Assembly (NCBI GenBank): GCA_964525485.1
Contig: CAZGHH010000010.1
Location: 1 to 29,215, forward strand
Direction of reading: 5' to 3'
Length of the DNA stretch: 29,215 nucleotides
From: DAONBD01 sp964525485
GTDB taxonomy: Bacteria; Patescibacteriota; Gracilibacteria; UBA1369; LOWO2-01-FULL-3
Shown here piece by piece: positions 22,776 to 29,215 of this stretch (its first letter is position 1; each line of letters begins with the position of its first letter). Under the pieces are notes generated by a model, which saw nothing but the letters and a program-made list of their open reading frames with translations, did not search any database and was not told the DNA's origin. The position numbers and the translations under genes are program-made.

Positions 22776-25106
22776 ATGTTCGTTTCATTAGACCTAGAAA
22801 CCACGGGACTCGATAAGCGCATCGATCGCATAATAGAGTTCGGAGCCGTAAAATTCGACCTAAACGGCAATTCTGAAACTTTACAAATATTAATCAATCC
22901 TGGAACCAAAATCCCAGAATTTATAACATATTTAACAGGGATTACTGACGAAGAATTAAAAGACGCAATAACATTTGAAGAGGCAAAAGAAAAAATCTCA
23001 GAATTCATAGGTGACTCTGTTATTATAGGCCATTTCGTCCAATTCGACATAGATTTCCTCAAATCCAAAGGGATGGAAATCAATAACGATTATTACGACA
23101 CCTCAGAACTGGCGAGAATATTTTTCCCGGGACTACCTTCATACAGCCTTGAAATATTATCCGGGATTTTACAGCTCACTCACGAAGAAAAACATCGCGC
23201 ACTAGACGACTCTATCGCAGCCCAAGGATTATTTTTGAAAATCATCGACCAAATAAAATCGCTACCAAAACATTTACATGAAGAAATTATAAAAATTTCC
23301 GCAAAATCATCCTGGAAATTTGCAGAAACATTAAAAAGTATACCAGTTGACGAGACAATTCAAAGTGTCAAAAATTCAAATAATAAAATAAGTAAAGCGG
23401 AAGACACCATCTCAGAGGAAGACAAAGAAATAATAGAGATATTAAACGCTCAAACGGAAGAAATAGAATTTATAGAAGTGTTTAACGAAAGCCAAAATTT
23501 GCCACAAATAATTGCAGAACAATCAATTCAACAAAAAAGAAATGATTTGATATTACTACCGAGAGATCTACTTTACACCATCGAAGAAAAACACAAAATC
23601 TTCGAAAATAAAAACAGAATTTCAGAGGAAAGACTGGAGCGCTTCAAACAAAAAGACTCATTCAATCAACCGGAAACAACGGCTTTAATAAAAATATTAA
23701 TATGGCTGGATGGGAATAAAAAAAATCATAGTTACGAGGATCTACCTCTTAATCCGGACGAAAGACAAATTATTCAGCATATAAAAAGCCACAAAGAAGA
23801 AGACTGCAAAAATGTTACTCAAAAAGAAACTGCACGCATAGCTGATCACAGACACGACATCGAGGGTCAATTTGAAAACATAATTATTTTTGACACAATA
23901 AAATTTATAGAAAACACCCAAGCGAAACTTGGAATATTTTTAAACATAAAAAAAGCGTCGGAGTCACTAGATTCATTAAATGCAAAAAATTTAAAAGAGA
24001 AACTGGAAACAATTTTTGGGATAATAGAGAATTTTTTACCTACACAGGTTGGAGAATATGGAGAAAATTATATCATAAGGAAAGCAGACACGGAAACACC
24101 AAATTGGAGAAGAATAACTGAAACAACACAATTTTTGATACAAGAATCTCAGAATTTCAAAGATATAATTTCAGAAGAAACACTCCCATACCTTCAAGAT
24201 TGGAAAGCAATACTACGTGAACTCGACAGCACATTTATAAATCCAAATTTTGACTATTACGATATCGTCATACAAAAAAACAGAAACAATGAAACATCTA
24301 TACGACAAATTGCTAAAACAAAATTAATCCAGAAAAAATTCTTGGAATTAAAATCAAAAACAAAAAACATAGTATTTATAGGGAAAGCAATCAACGAAGG
24401 AGAAAACGGTAAATTCGTAAGATCAATTTTAGGAATAAACGAATCAATCCAATCTATTAAAAGCATAAAAGCACCACGAGAAATAATTCAAAAGTCCCAA
24501 ATATTCGTCGTAAATGACATCAGAGGAAACGCATATGAAGTGTTAAATAAAAGCATAGAATTTATTAAAAAATTTCTTGAACAAGAGAAAGGAAAAAGCG
24601 TAATAATTTTCAATTCAGGGAAAAAACTCGACCAAACTCACCAGATCCTTGCGCCAAAATTGAAAAGAGCAAACATCAATTTATTTGCTCAAAGATCGTC
24701 AGGAGGATCAGGGAAAATCACCGAAATGTACAAAAAATCTCCCGAAACAAGCTCGATCCTAATAACTCCGAACAAATGGGAAAATTTTGATCACAACACG
24801 CTTACAAAAGAGGAAGATTTCAAAACAATAATCATTCATCAAATACCGTTCGACCCCCCCAGTGACAATTTTACAAACGCTTTATCAAGCGGTTTTTCAG
24901 ACCAATGGAAAGATTTTTCAATCCCTAGTGCAATTCTCCAACTCAAAAAAATTATTGGTAAATTTTTATACAAAACTCCGGGCCGAATAATCATATTGGA
25001 CTCAAGAATTTTGGAAAAATCCTACTCATCGGAATTCATAAATGCTCTTATGGAATTCACCACTCCAACACAGATTTCTTTACAAGAGCTACTTAAAATT
25101 ATTTGA
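22776..25106 (+). CDS. DEDDh (DnaQ-like) exonuclease fused to a degenerate DinG-like helicase body
   Basis: From ATG 22776 the protein has 776 residues. Residues 1-160 are an intact DEDDh 3'-5' exonuclease: MFVSLDLETTGLD (D6, E8), HFVQFDIDF (D91) and HRALDDS (H140, D145). The rest has the layout of Firmicutes-type DinG (exonuclease plus XPD-like helicase): the C-terminal part KSVIIFNSGKKLDQTHQ, SSILITPNKWENFDHN, IIIHQIPFDPPSDNFTNAL, WKDFSIPSAILQLKKIIGKF, GRIIILDSRILEKSYSSEF follows DinG helicase domain 2. However, no Walker A loop is present, the DEAH position reads like IIIFDTIKF, and motif VI (QGxGRxIR) is lost. It is probably a nuclease with a non-ATPase scaffold. Ends in TGA. Confidence 0.8.
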   Translation: MFVSLDLETTGLDKRIDRIIEFGAVKFDLNGNSETLQILINPGTKIPEFITYLTGITDEELKDAITFEEAKEKISEFIGDSVIIGHFVQFDIDFLKSKGMEINNDYYDTSELARIFFPGLPSYSLEILSGILQLTHEEKHRALDDSIAAQGLFLKIIDQIKSLPKHLHEEIIKISAKSSWKFAETLKSIPVDETIQSVKNSNNKISKAEDTISEEDKEIIEILNAQTEEIEFIEVFNESQNLPQIIAEQSIQQKRNDLILLPRDLLYTIEEKHKIFENKNRISEERLERFKQKDSFNQPETTALIKILIWLDGNKKNHSYEDLPLNPDERQIIQHIKSHKEEDCKNVTQKETARIADHRHDIEGQFENIIIFDTIKFIENTQAKLGIFLNIKKASESLDSLNAKNLKEKLETIFGIIENFLPTQVGEYGENYIIRKADTETPNWRRITETTQFLIQESQNFKDIISEETLPYLQDWKAILRELDSTFINPNFDYYDIVIQKNRNNETSIRQIAKTKLIQKKFLELKSKTKNIVFIGKAINEGENGKFVRSILGINESIQSIKSIKAPREIIQKSQIFVVNDIRGNAYEVLNKSIEFIKKFLEQEKGKSVIIFNSGKKLDQTHQILAPKLKRANINLFAQRSSGGSGKITEMYKKSPETSSILITPNKWENFDHNTLTKEEDFKTIIIHQIPFDPPSDNFTNALSSGFSDQWKDFSIPSAILQLKKIIGKFLYKTPGRIIILDSRILEKSYSSEFINALMEFTTPTQISLQELLKII

Positions 25107-25130
25107 TCGACAAAGAATACATAGTACAAT
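25103..25130 (+). promoter_or_regulatory. Promoter of the LemA-family gene
   Basis: TTGATC (25103-25108), a 16-nt spacer, TACAAT (25125-25130). It overlaps the stop codon of the exonuclease gene and lies 29 nt before the ATG. A second TACAAT at 25141-25146 lacks a -35. Confidence 0.5.
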
Positions 25131-25159
25131 AGACGAAAAGTACAATTAACCTAATAAAA

Positions 25160-25942
25160 ATGTCTATAGTTTTAATAATCATACTGGTAGCGCTAGTTTT
25201 GATTGTTTATTTTTACAATGGGCTTGTAACAGCAAACAACAAAGTTAAAAACGCCTGGGTCGATTTAGAGAATCTACTAAAGCAAAGATACGGCTTGGTT
25301 TCAAAAATAATTGAAAGTAAAAAGAACACGCCTGAAGCAGAAACTTTAATTAAGTTACAAAGTAAAGCGATGCAAGCAACTTCACTTCAGGACAAAAGTG
25401 AAACAGAACAATTAATGTCCCAAGAATTAGAGAAAATAGACGGGGAATTTTCGCAAGAATTAAAAGCATTGGAAGATCAAATACAAACATCTCGCAGATT
25501 TTATAACGGCACAGTAAGAGATTTAAATTTGAAACTAATAACAATGCCAAACAATTTGATTGCGGAGAAATTAGGATTTTTGAAGGCAGAACTATTCGCC
25601 ACACAAGAAGAAATCAAGAATGAATTGATAAAAATACCAGAAGTAGCCGCACAAGCATCCGCGCCAACAAATAACACGGACCAAAACATAGGTTCAATAC
25701 AAACACGTGAAAACGCTCCGGTTGCAGAACCGTCACAACCTTCGACACCAACTATCTCAGAACCAGAACCTGCATCACGACAAGAATCAACTACTACTCA
25801 AACATTTAATGTTGCAGAGCCAACACCGCCAGAACCTTCGACGCCAACTATTTCAGAACCTGAACCTGTCCAGACTGAACAAACCCAAACACCAGGGCCA
25901 ACTCAAGCACAGCCGGGACAACCCCCATCCCCACAACAATAA
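25160..25942 (+). CDS. LemA family membrane protein with repetitive Pro-rich tail
   Basis: A 260-residue protein. Residues 4-21 are a single N-terminal membrane helix (IVLIIILVALVLIVYFYN), followed by the LemA coiled-coil bundle: NGLVTANNKVKNAWVDLENLLKQR read in short pieces, RRFYNGTVRDLNLKLITMPNNLIAEKLGF. LemA proteins usually end here; this one carries about 90 extra residues rich in Pro, Thr, Glu and Gln, with PSTPTISEPEP present twice. The tail is probably disordered. LemA proteins are membrane-anchored helical bundles of uncertain function. Convergent with uvrB, only 8 nt away. Confidence 0.88.
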   Translation: MSIVLIIILVALVLIVYFYNGLVTANNKVKNAWVDLENLLKQRYGLVSKIIESKKNTPEAETLIKLQSKAMQATSLQDKSETEQLMSQELEKIDGEFSQELKALEDQIQTSRRFYNGTVRDLNLKLITMPNNLIAEKLGFLKAELFATQEEIKNELIKIPEVAAQASAPTNNTDQNIGSIQTRENAPVAEPSQPSTPTISEPEPASRQESTTTQTFNVAEPTPPEPSTPTISEPEPVQTEQTQTPGPTQAQPGQPPSPQQ

Positions 25943-25950
25943 ACGCAAGA

Positions 25951-27951
25951 CTAAAGAGCCCCCTTGAGCATCTCTATCTGATCACGTAGTTCAGCCGCTT
26001 TTTCAAACTCCAGATTTTGCGAAGCAAATTCCATTTGTCTTTCAAGAGATTTAATAAGCCCACCGATCTCATCTTTTGGAATTTTATTTGTATTGATCCT
26101 TGGCTTTTTTTCAGATTTTTTCTTACCAAACATCATCATATCCTTCACAGCTTTCTTGATAGTTTCAGGCGTAATTCCATGTTCTTTATTATAAGTAATC
26201 TGTTTTGCACGACGCCGTTCAGTCTCACCTATCGCCTTCTGCATCGCGTCGGTAATACGATCCGCGTACATAATCACAAATCCATTCACATTTCTCGCGC
26301 AACGACCGATCGTCTGTATCAAAGCACTTTCACTACGCAAAAACCCCTGCTTATCAGCATCCAAAATTGCGACCAAACTAACCTCCGGCAAATCCAAACC
26401 TTCGCGAAGCAAATTAATTCCAACTAAAACATCAAACTTACCAAGCCTCAAATCGCGCAAAATTTCAATACGCTCAATCGTCTCAATGTCACTGTGCAGA
26501 TAACGAACTTTAATATCCGCATCAGCCAAAAATTCGCTCAAATCCTCCGAAGATTTTTTCGTCAAAGTTGTGATCAAAACCCTTTCTTTGTTGTCAGTGC
26601 GTTTCTTTATTTCCTTAAGCAAATCCTCAATCTGCCCTTTCGATGGACGGACAGAAATCTCTGGATCGAGCAAGCCAGTAGGGCGTACGACGAGCTCCAC
26701 AATATCCTCCTTTTTCGTCACCAAAGCTTTCTCATATTTACCAGGCGTCGCAGACACAAAACATGTCTGTTTCATAAATTTCTCGAATTCAGCAAATCTC
26801 AACGGACGGTTATCGAAGGCTGAAGGAAGCCTAAATCCGTGTTCGACGAGCGTCGCCTTGCGCGAATGATTTCCTTCATACATCGCACCAATTTGCGGCA
26901 CAGTCATGTGCGACTCATCGATAAAAAGCAAATAATCGTCCGGAAAATAATCCATCAAAGTAGTCGGCTGAGAATCAGGCGGAAGTGGCTGACTACCATC
27001 GCCATGCAAATACCTCATATAATTTTCAACACCCGAGCAATATCCAGTTTCCAACATTATTTCCATATCGTATTCCGTTCTCGTTTTAATCCTTTCAGCT
27101 TCAATATTTTTACCAATCGCTCGAAGTTGGTCATATCTTTCTTTCAAATCTTTTTCAATCCACTTCACTGCATTTTTAATTTTTGCTTCGGTCGTCACGT
27201 TGTGTTTCGCGGGGAAAAGAGTCACATCGTCAAGTTCACACAAAACCTCTTCGGTAAAAGTTTCAATTTCAGTGATTTTTTCAATATCATCTCCAAAGAA
27301 TTCAAATCTAAAAACAGAATCTCTATCAGGAGGAAACACGTCTACCGTGTCACCTAAAACATCAAACATTCCTTGTTTGAAATCCATAGTTGAACGTTGA
27401 TATTGCATATCAACCAAATGCCTAAGAAAAACATCTCTTTGAATAACGTCACCCTTCTTAATAGTCTGCGCCAAAGTATTATAATCATCCACATCTCCCA
27501 AACCATAAATACAAGAAACAGTTCCTACGATCAAAGTATCATTTCTAGTTAGCAAATTTGTCGTCGCCTTATGTCGAAATTTTTCAATTTCCTCATTGAT
27601 AGATGCGTCTTTTTCTATGTAAGTATCCGTAGCAGGCATATACGCCTCAGGCTGATAATAATCATAATAAGAAACAAAATAACTCACAGCATTGTTAGGA
27701 AAAAATTCCTGAAACTCAGATGACAACTGTGCCGCGAGAGTTTTGTTATGAGAAATAACCAAGGCTGGTTTTTGTAGTTCCTCGACCACTTTTGCCATAA
27801 CAAAAGTTTTTCCGGAGCCAGTCACTCCATAAAGGGTCTGAGCTTTCTTCCCTGCGCGAAAACCCGCGACCAACTTGGCTATAGCCTCAGGCTGATCTCC
27901 CTTCGGAGTCATGCCAGACTTTATAACAAATTTTTTGTCAGTTTTTTTCAT
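25951..27951 (-). CDS. uvrB: Excinuclease ABC subunit B
   Basis: Damage-verification helicase of nucleotide excision repair; it receives DNA from UvrA and recruits UvrC. The 666-residue protein is full length. Walker A is TLYGVTGSGKTFVMAKV; the beta-hairpin region is VSYFVSYYDYYQPEAYMP; DEAD-like LLFIDESH; LLREGLDLPEVSLVAILDAD; motif VI IQTIGRCARNVNG. The C-terminal UVR domain (LERQMEFASQNLEFEKAAEL) contacts UvrC. The ATG at 27951 lies only about 3 nt after the predicted transcription start, so it may be leaderless. No uvrA or uvrC is in the window. Confidence 0.97.
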   Translation of the reverse strand: MKKTDKKFVIKSGMTPKGDQPEAIAKLVAGFRAGKKAQTLYGVTGSGKTFVMAKVVEELQKPALVISHNKTLAAQLSSEFQEFFPNNAVSYFVSYYDYYQPEAYMPATDTYIEKDASINEEIEKFRHKATTNLLTRNDTLIVGTVSCIYGLGDVDDYNTLAQTIKKGDVIQRDVFLRHLVDMQYQRSTMDFKQGMFDVLGDTVDVFPPDRDSVFRFEFFGDDIEKITEIETFTEEVLCELDDVTLFPAKHNVTTEAKIKNAVKWIEKDLKERYDQLRAIGKNIEAERIKTRTEYDMEIMLETGYCSGVENYMRYLHGDGSQPLPPDSQPTTLMDYFPDDYLLFIDESHMTVPQIGAMYEGNHSRKATLVEHGFRLPSAFDNRPLRFAEFEKFMKQTCFVSATPGKYEKALVTKKEDIVELVVRPTGLLDPEISVRPSKGQIEDLLKEIKKRTDNKERVLITTLTKKSSEDLSEFLADADIKVRYLHSDIETIERIEILRDLRLGKFDVLVGINLLREGLDLPEVSLVAILDADKQGFLRSESALIQTIGRCARNVNGFVIMYADRITDAMQKAIGETERRRAKQITYNKEHGITPETIKKAVKDMMMFGKKKSEKKPRINTNKIPKDEIGGLIKSLERQMEFASQNLEFEKAAELRDQIEMLKGAL

Positions 27952-27960
27952 GTAGCGGAG

Positions 27961-27989
27961 ATTCTACCAGTTCAGGTAAAATCAAACAA
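27961..27989 (-). promoter_or_regulatory. uvrB promoter
   Basis: Minus-strand TTGTTT (27989-27984), a 17-nt spacer, TAGAAT (27966-27961). The start of transcription near 27954 almost coincides with the ATG. I see no LexA-type box. Confidence 0.5.
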
Positions 27990-28007
27990 GACATTCACCC
28001 AAACAAC

Positions 28008-28871
28008 ATGCCAAAAACAACTCAAAAATTACTAAAATTTACAATACAAACAGCAGTCAAAGCTGGGAAAATAGTAATAAAAGATTTCGGGAAACCTGTA
28101 AAAGAAGAGGTAAAAGGAATCCGCGACATAGTAACTAAATACGACCGCGCTTCAGAAGAATTTATAAAAAAAGAAATTAAGAAAAACTTTCCTGATCACG
28201 AATTTCTCGGAGAGGAAGGTGGAATGGTATTCGCGGGGAAAAACGCGACAAACAAATCAATCGCCACACGAAAAACAAACCCCATAAAAAATCCAGCAAA
28301 GAAAGATACCTACACCTGGATCGTCGATCCGATCGACGGCACGAAGAACTTCGCCCGCAAAATTCCACTTTTTGCAGTTTCGATTGCCCTCTACAAAAAC
28401 GGAGAACCTATCATCGGAGTTGTCCACAACCCAGCTTTGCAAGAAACATTTTGGGCCGAGAAAGGTAAAGGTGCGTTCAAATCGTCTCCATGGCAAAAAC
28501 AGCACAAAATACACGTTTCCAAAACAAGCAAACTGGAAAAAGCAATCTTGGTAACTGGATTCCATCCCCAAAGTGCAAAAAGAAATATGCCGATTTTTTC
28601 ACATCTCGCAGAAAAAACTTTTGGAATGCGCCGTACAGGATCGGCTTCTATCGACACTTGCTACACAGCGAGCGGCCTTTTCGATGGATTCTGGGAATTC
28701 AATTTAAAACCTTGGGACATTGCAGCAGGAGTCTTAATTTTAAGAGAAGCCGGCGGAAAAGTGACAAATTTTGACGGCTCACCTTTGGACTTCAAACTCG
28801 AAAAATTATTAGCTACAAATAGCGCCATTCACAAGACACTTTCAAGAGAAATTTTAAAAGTGGCGAAATAG
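28008..28871 (+). CDS. Inositol-monophosphatase family phosphatase
   Basis: A 287-residue Mg-dependent sugar/inositol phosphatase of the IMPase superfamily. Metal-binding motifs: EFLGEEGG (Glu), WIVDPIDGTKNFARKIP (DPIDGT) and the C-terminal KPWDIAAGVLILREAGG. ATG 28008 fits the family N-terminus, with KAGKIVIKDFGKP. A Lys/Asn/Thr-rich insertion (AGKNATNKSIATRKTNPIKN) lies between the first two motifs. Some family members act as histidinol-phosphatase (HisN), NADP phosphatase or FBPase; the fused HAD phosphatase already covers histidine synthesis here, so inositol- or sugar-phosphatase is likelier. Divergent from uvrB. Confidence 0.9.
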   Translation: MPKTTQKLLKFTIQTAVKAGKIVIKDFGKPVKEEVKGIRDIVTKYDRASEEFIKKEIKKNFPDHEFLGEEGGMVFAGKNATNKSIATRKTNPIKNPAKKDTYTWIVDPIDGTKNFARKIPLFAVSIALYKNGEPIIGVVHNPALQETFWAEKGKGAFKSSPWQKQHKIHVSKTSKLEKAILVTGFHPQSAKRNMPIFSHLAEKTFGMRRTGSASIDTCYTASGLFDGFWEFNLKPWDIAAGVLILREAGGKVTNFDGSPLDFKLEKLLATNSAIHKTLSREILKVAK

Positions 28872-28883
28872 AACGAATTCGCA

Positions 28884-28937
28884 TTGCCTTAAGATCAGTT
28901 TTCATCTACCATAACGCCTGCTTTCACTTTGAAAGCA
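28884..28937 (+). promoter_or_regulatory. Possible tRNA promoter followed by a hairpin
   Basis: TTGCCT (28884-28889), a 17-nt spacer and TACCAT (28907-28912) predict a start near 28919. At that point a perfect 7-bp hairpin begins (TGCTTTC, loop ACTTT, GAAAGCA, 28919-28937). The hairpin is followed by CTTAATTT, so it could instead be a weak terminator of the upstream gene. Confidence 0.4.
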
Positions 28938-28945
28938 CTTAATTT

Positions 28946-29020
28946 GGCCCCATAGCTCAATGGATAGAGCGCAGGTTTGCGGAGCCTGAAATGAAGGTTC
29001 GATTCCTTCTGGGGTCACCA
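28946..29020 (+). tRNA. tRNA-Arg (anticodon GCG)
   Basis: A full cloverleaf: acceptor GGCCCCA with TGGGGTC, D-stem GCTC/GAGC with G18-G19 in the loop, anticodon stem CAGGT/GCCTG closing the loop TTGCGGA, T-arm GAAGG-TTCGATT-CCTTC, discriminator A and encoded CCA. The anticodon at loop positions 3-5 is GCG, reading Arg codons CGC and CGU. Most bacteria use ACG, edited to ICG, for these codons. Confidence 0.92.
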
Positions 29021-29025
29021 GATAG

Positions 29026-29071
29026 ATGCGAGAAATGCGATTCGGAGCGAAAGCAAACTCGCATGTTTGCT
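29026..29071. other. Two competing inverted repeats after the tRNA
   Basis: ATGCGAG (29026-29032) pairs with CTCGCAT (29058-29064), while AGCAAAC (29052-29058) pairs with GTTTGCT (29065-29071). They share bases, so only one can form. No T-run follows, so this is not an obvious terminator; it may be processing signal for the tRNA 3' end. Confidence 0.4.
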
Positions 29072-29082
29072 GTAGCGAAGAA

Positions 29083-29122
29083 AAACTTTCAAGAAAAATT
29101 TTTGATTTTTTGTAGAAAGTTT
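29083..29122 (-). terminator. Weak terminator after the RNA methyltransferase
   Basis: Minus-strand AAACTTTC (29122-29115) and GAAAGTTT (29090-29083) form an 8-bp stem around an A/T-rich loop. The 3' arm runs into TTC, making GTTTTTCTTC. The stem is AT-rich, so efficiency is doubtful. Confidence 0.4.
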
Positions 29123-29150
29123 AGCATTTACCTTCTGAAAACATTCAATT

Positions 29151-29215
29151 TCACTTAAGCTCCATCTCCACCACGCTCTCCATATGTCTCGTTTGAGGGA
29201 ATAGATCGAAGACAG
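29151..29215 (-). CDS. C-terminal end of an RlmD/TrmA-type 23S rRNA or tRNA uracil-C5 methyltransferase (partial)
   Basis: The minus strand enters the window in frame and ends at TGA 29151-29153. The 20 residues read VFDLFPQTRHMESVVEMELK, which match the invariant C-terminal signature of the TrmA/RlmC/RlmD family (Asp-x-Phe-Pro-Gln-Thr-x-His-x-Glu-Ser/Thr-Val), containing the catalytic base Glu region. These enzymes put a methyl on C5 of uridine using SAM. The body of the gene and its cysteine motifs lie outside the window, so the exact member cannot be told. Confidence 0.75.
   Translation of the reverse strand, partial: VFDLFPQTRHMESVVEMELK

Overview
The window is about 29 kb of AT-rich, gene-dense bacterial chromosome read with the standard code: TGA is a normal stop, for example at the ends of hisAF, pyrC and the exonuclease gene. 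The compact proteins, the fused histidine enzymes, the long loop insertions in housekeeping enzymes and the near absence of Shine-Dalgarno sequences suggest a Candidate Phyla Radiation/Patescibacteria genome of the biosynthetically richer kind (Peregrinibacteria-like). That placement is an inference; there is no rRNA or marker phylogeny here. I see no phage, insertion sequence, plasmid or CRISPR array.

Region 1 (1-7250). The 3' end of an unknown plus-strand gene and a decaying 19-bp tandem repeat precede a complete minus-strand histidine operon. In transcription order this is a TrpR-like (HisR/YerC-type) regulator, hisG (short form), hisD, hisC fused to a HAD histidinol-phosphatase, hisB dehydratase, hisH, hisA fused to hisF, and hisIE. 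Seven reading frames cover all ten steps, and every junction from hisG onward overlaps. A promoter with a palindrome over its -10 precedes the regulator, and an intrinsic terminator sits between the regulator and hisG.

Region 2 (7275-11982). A plus-strand run: trmD, a P-type Ca2+-ATPase, a DUF167 protein and rsmA (GTG start).

Region 3 (12003-22003). De novo pyrimidine synthesis. On the minus strand: pyrC, pyrD (type 1B), pyrK, two unknown proteins, pyrE, a third unknown protein and pyrF. A plus-strand lipoprotein gene interrupts, and then pyrB (minus) and carA (plus) diverge from a shared promoter region. carB is not in the window. The 68 nt between pyrD and pyrK can form two mutually exclusive hairpins, one ending five bases before the pyrK start codon, which looks like an RNA switch.

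Region 4 (22004-22775). A gene-free stretch holding what appears to be an independent minus-strand RNA gene of about 560-570 nt. It has a good promoter, a strong intrinsic terminator, a 23-bp helix, several smaller hairpins and A-rich linkers. Wobble pairs fix the strand. I could not match it to RNase P, tmRNA, SRP or 6S RNA, and it is the best candidate here for something undescribed.

Region 5 (22776-29215). A DEDDh exonuclease fused to a DinG-like helicase body that has lost its ATPase motifs, a LemA-family protein with a repetitive Pro-rich tail, uvrB (minus), an inositol-monophosphatase-family enzyme, a tRNA-Arg with anticodon GCG, and the last 20 codons of an RlmD/TrmA-type RNA methyltransferase.
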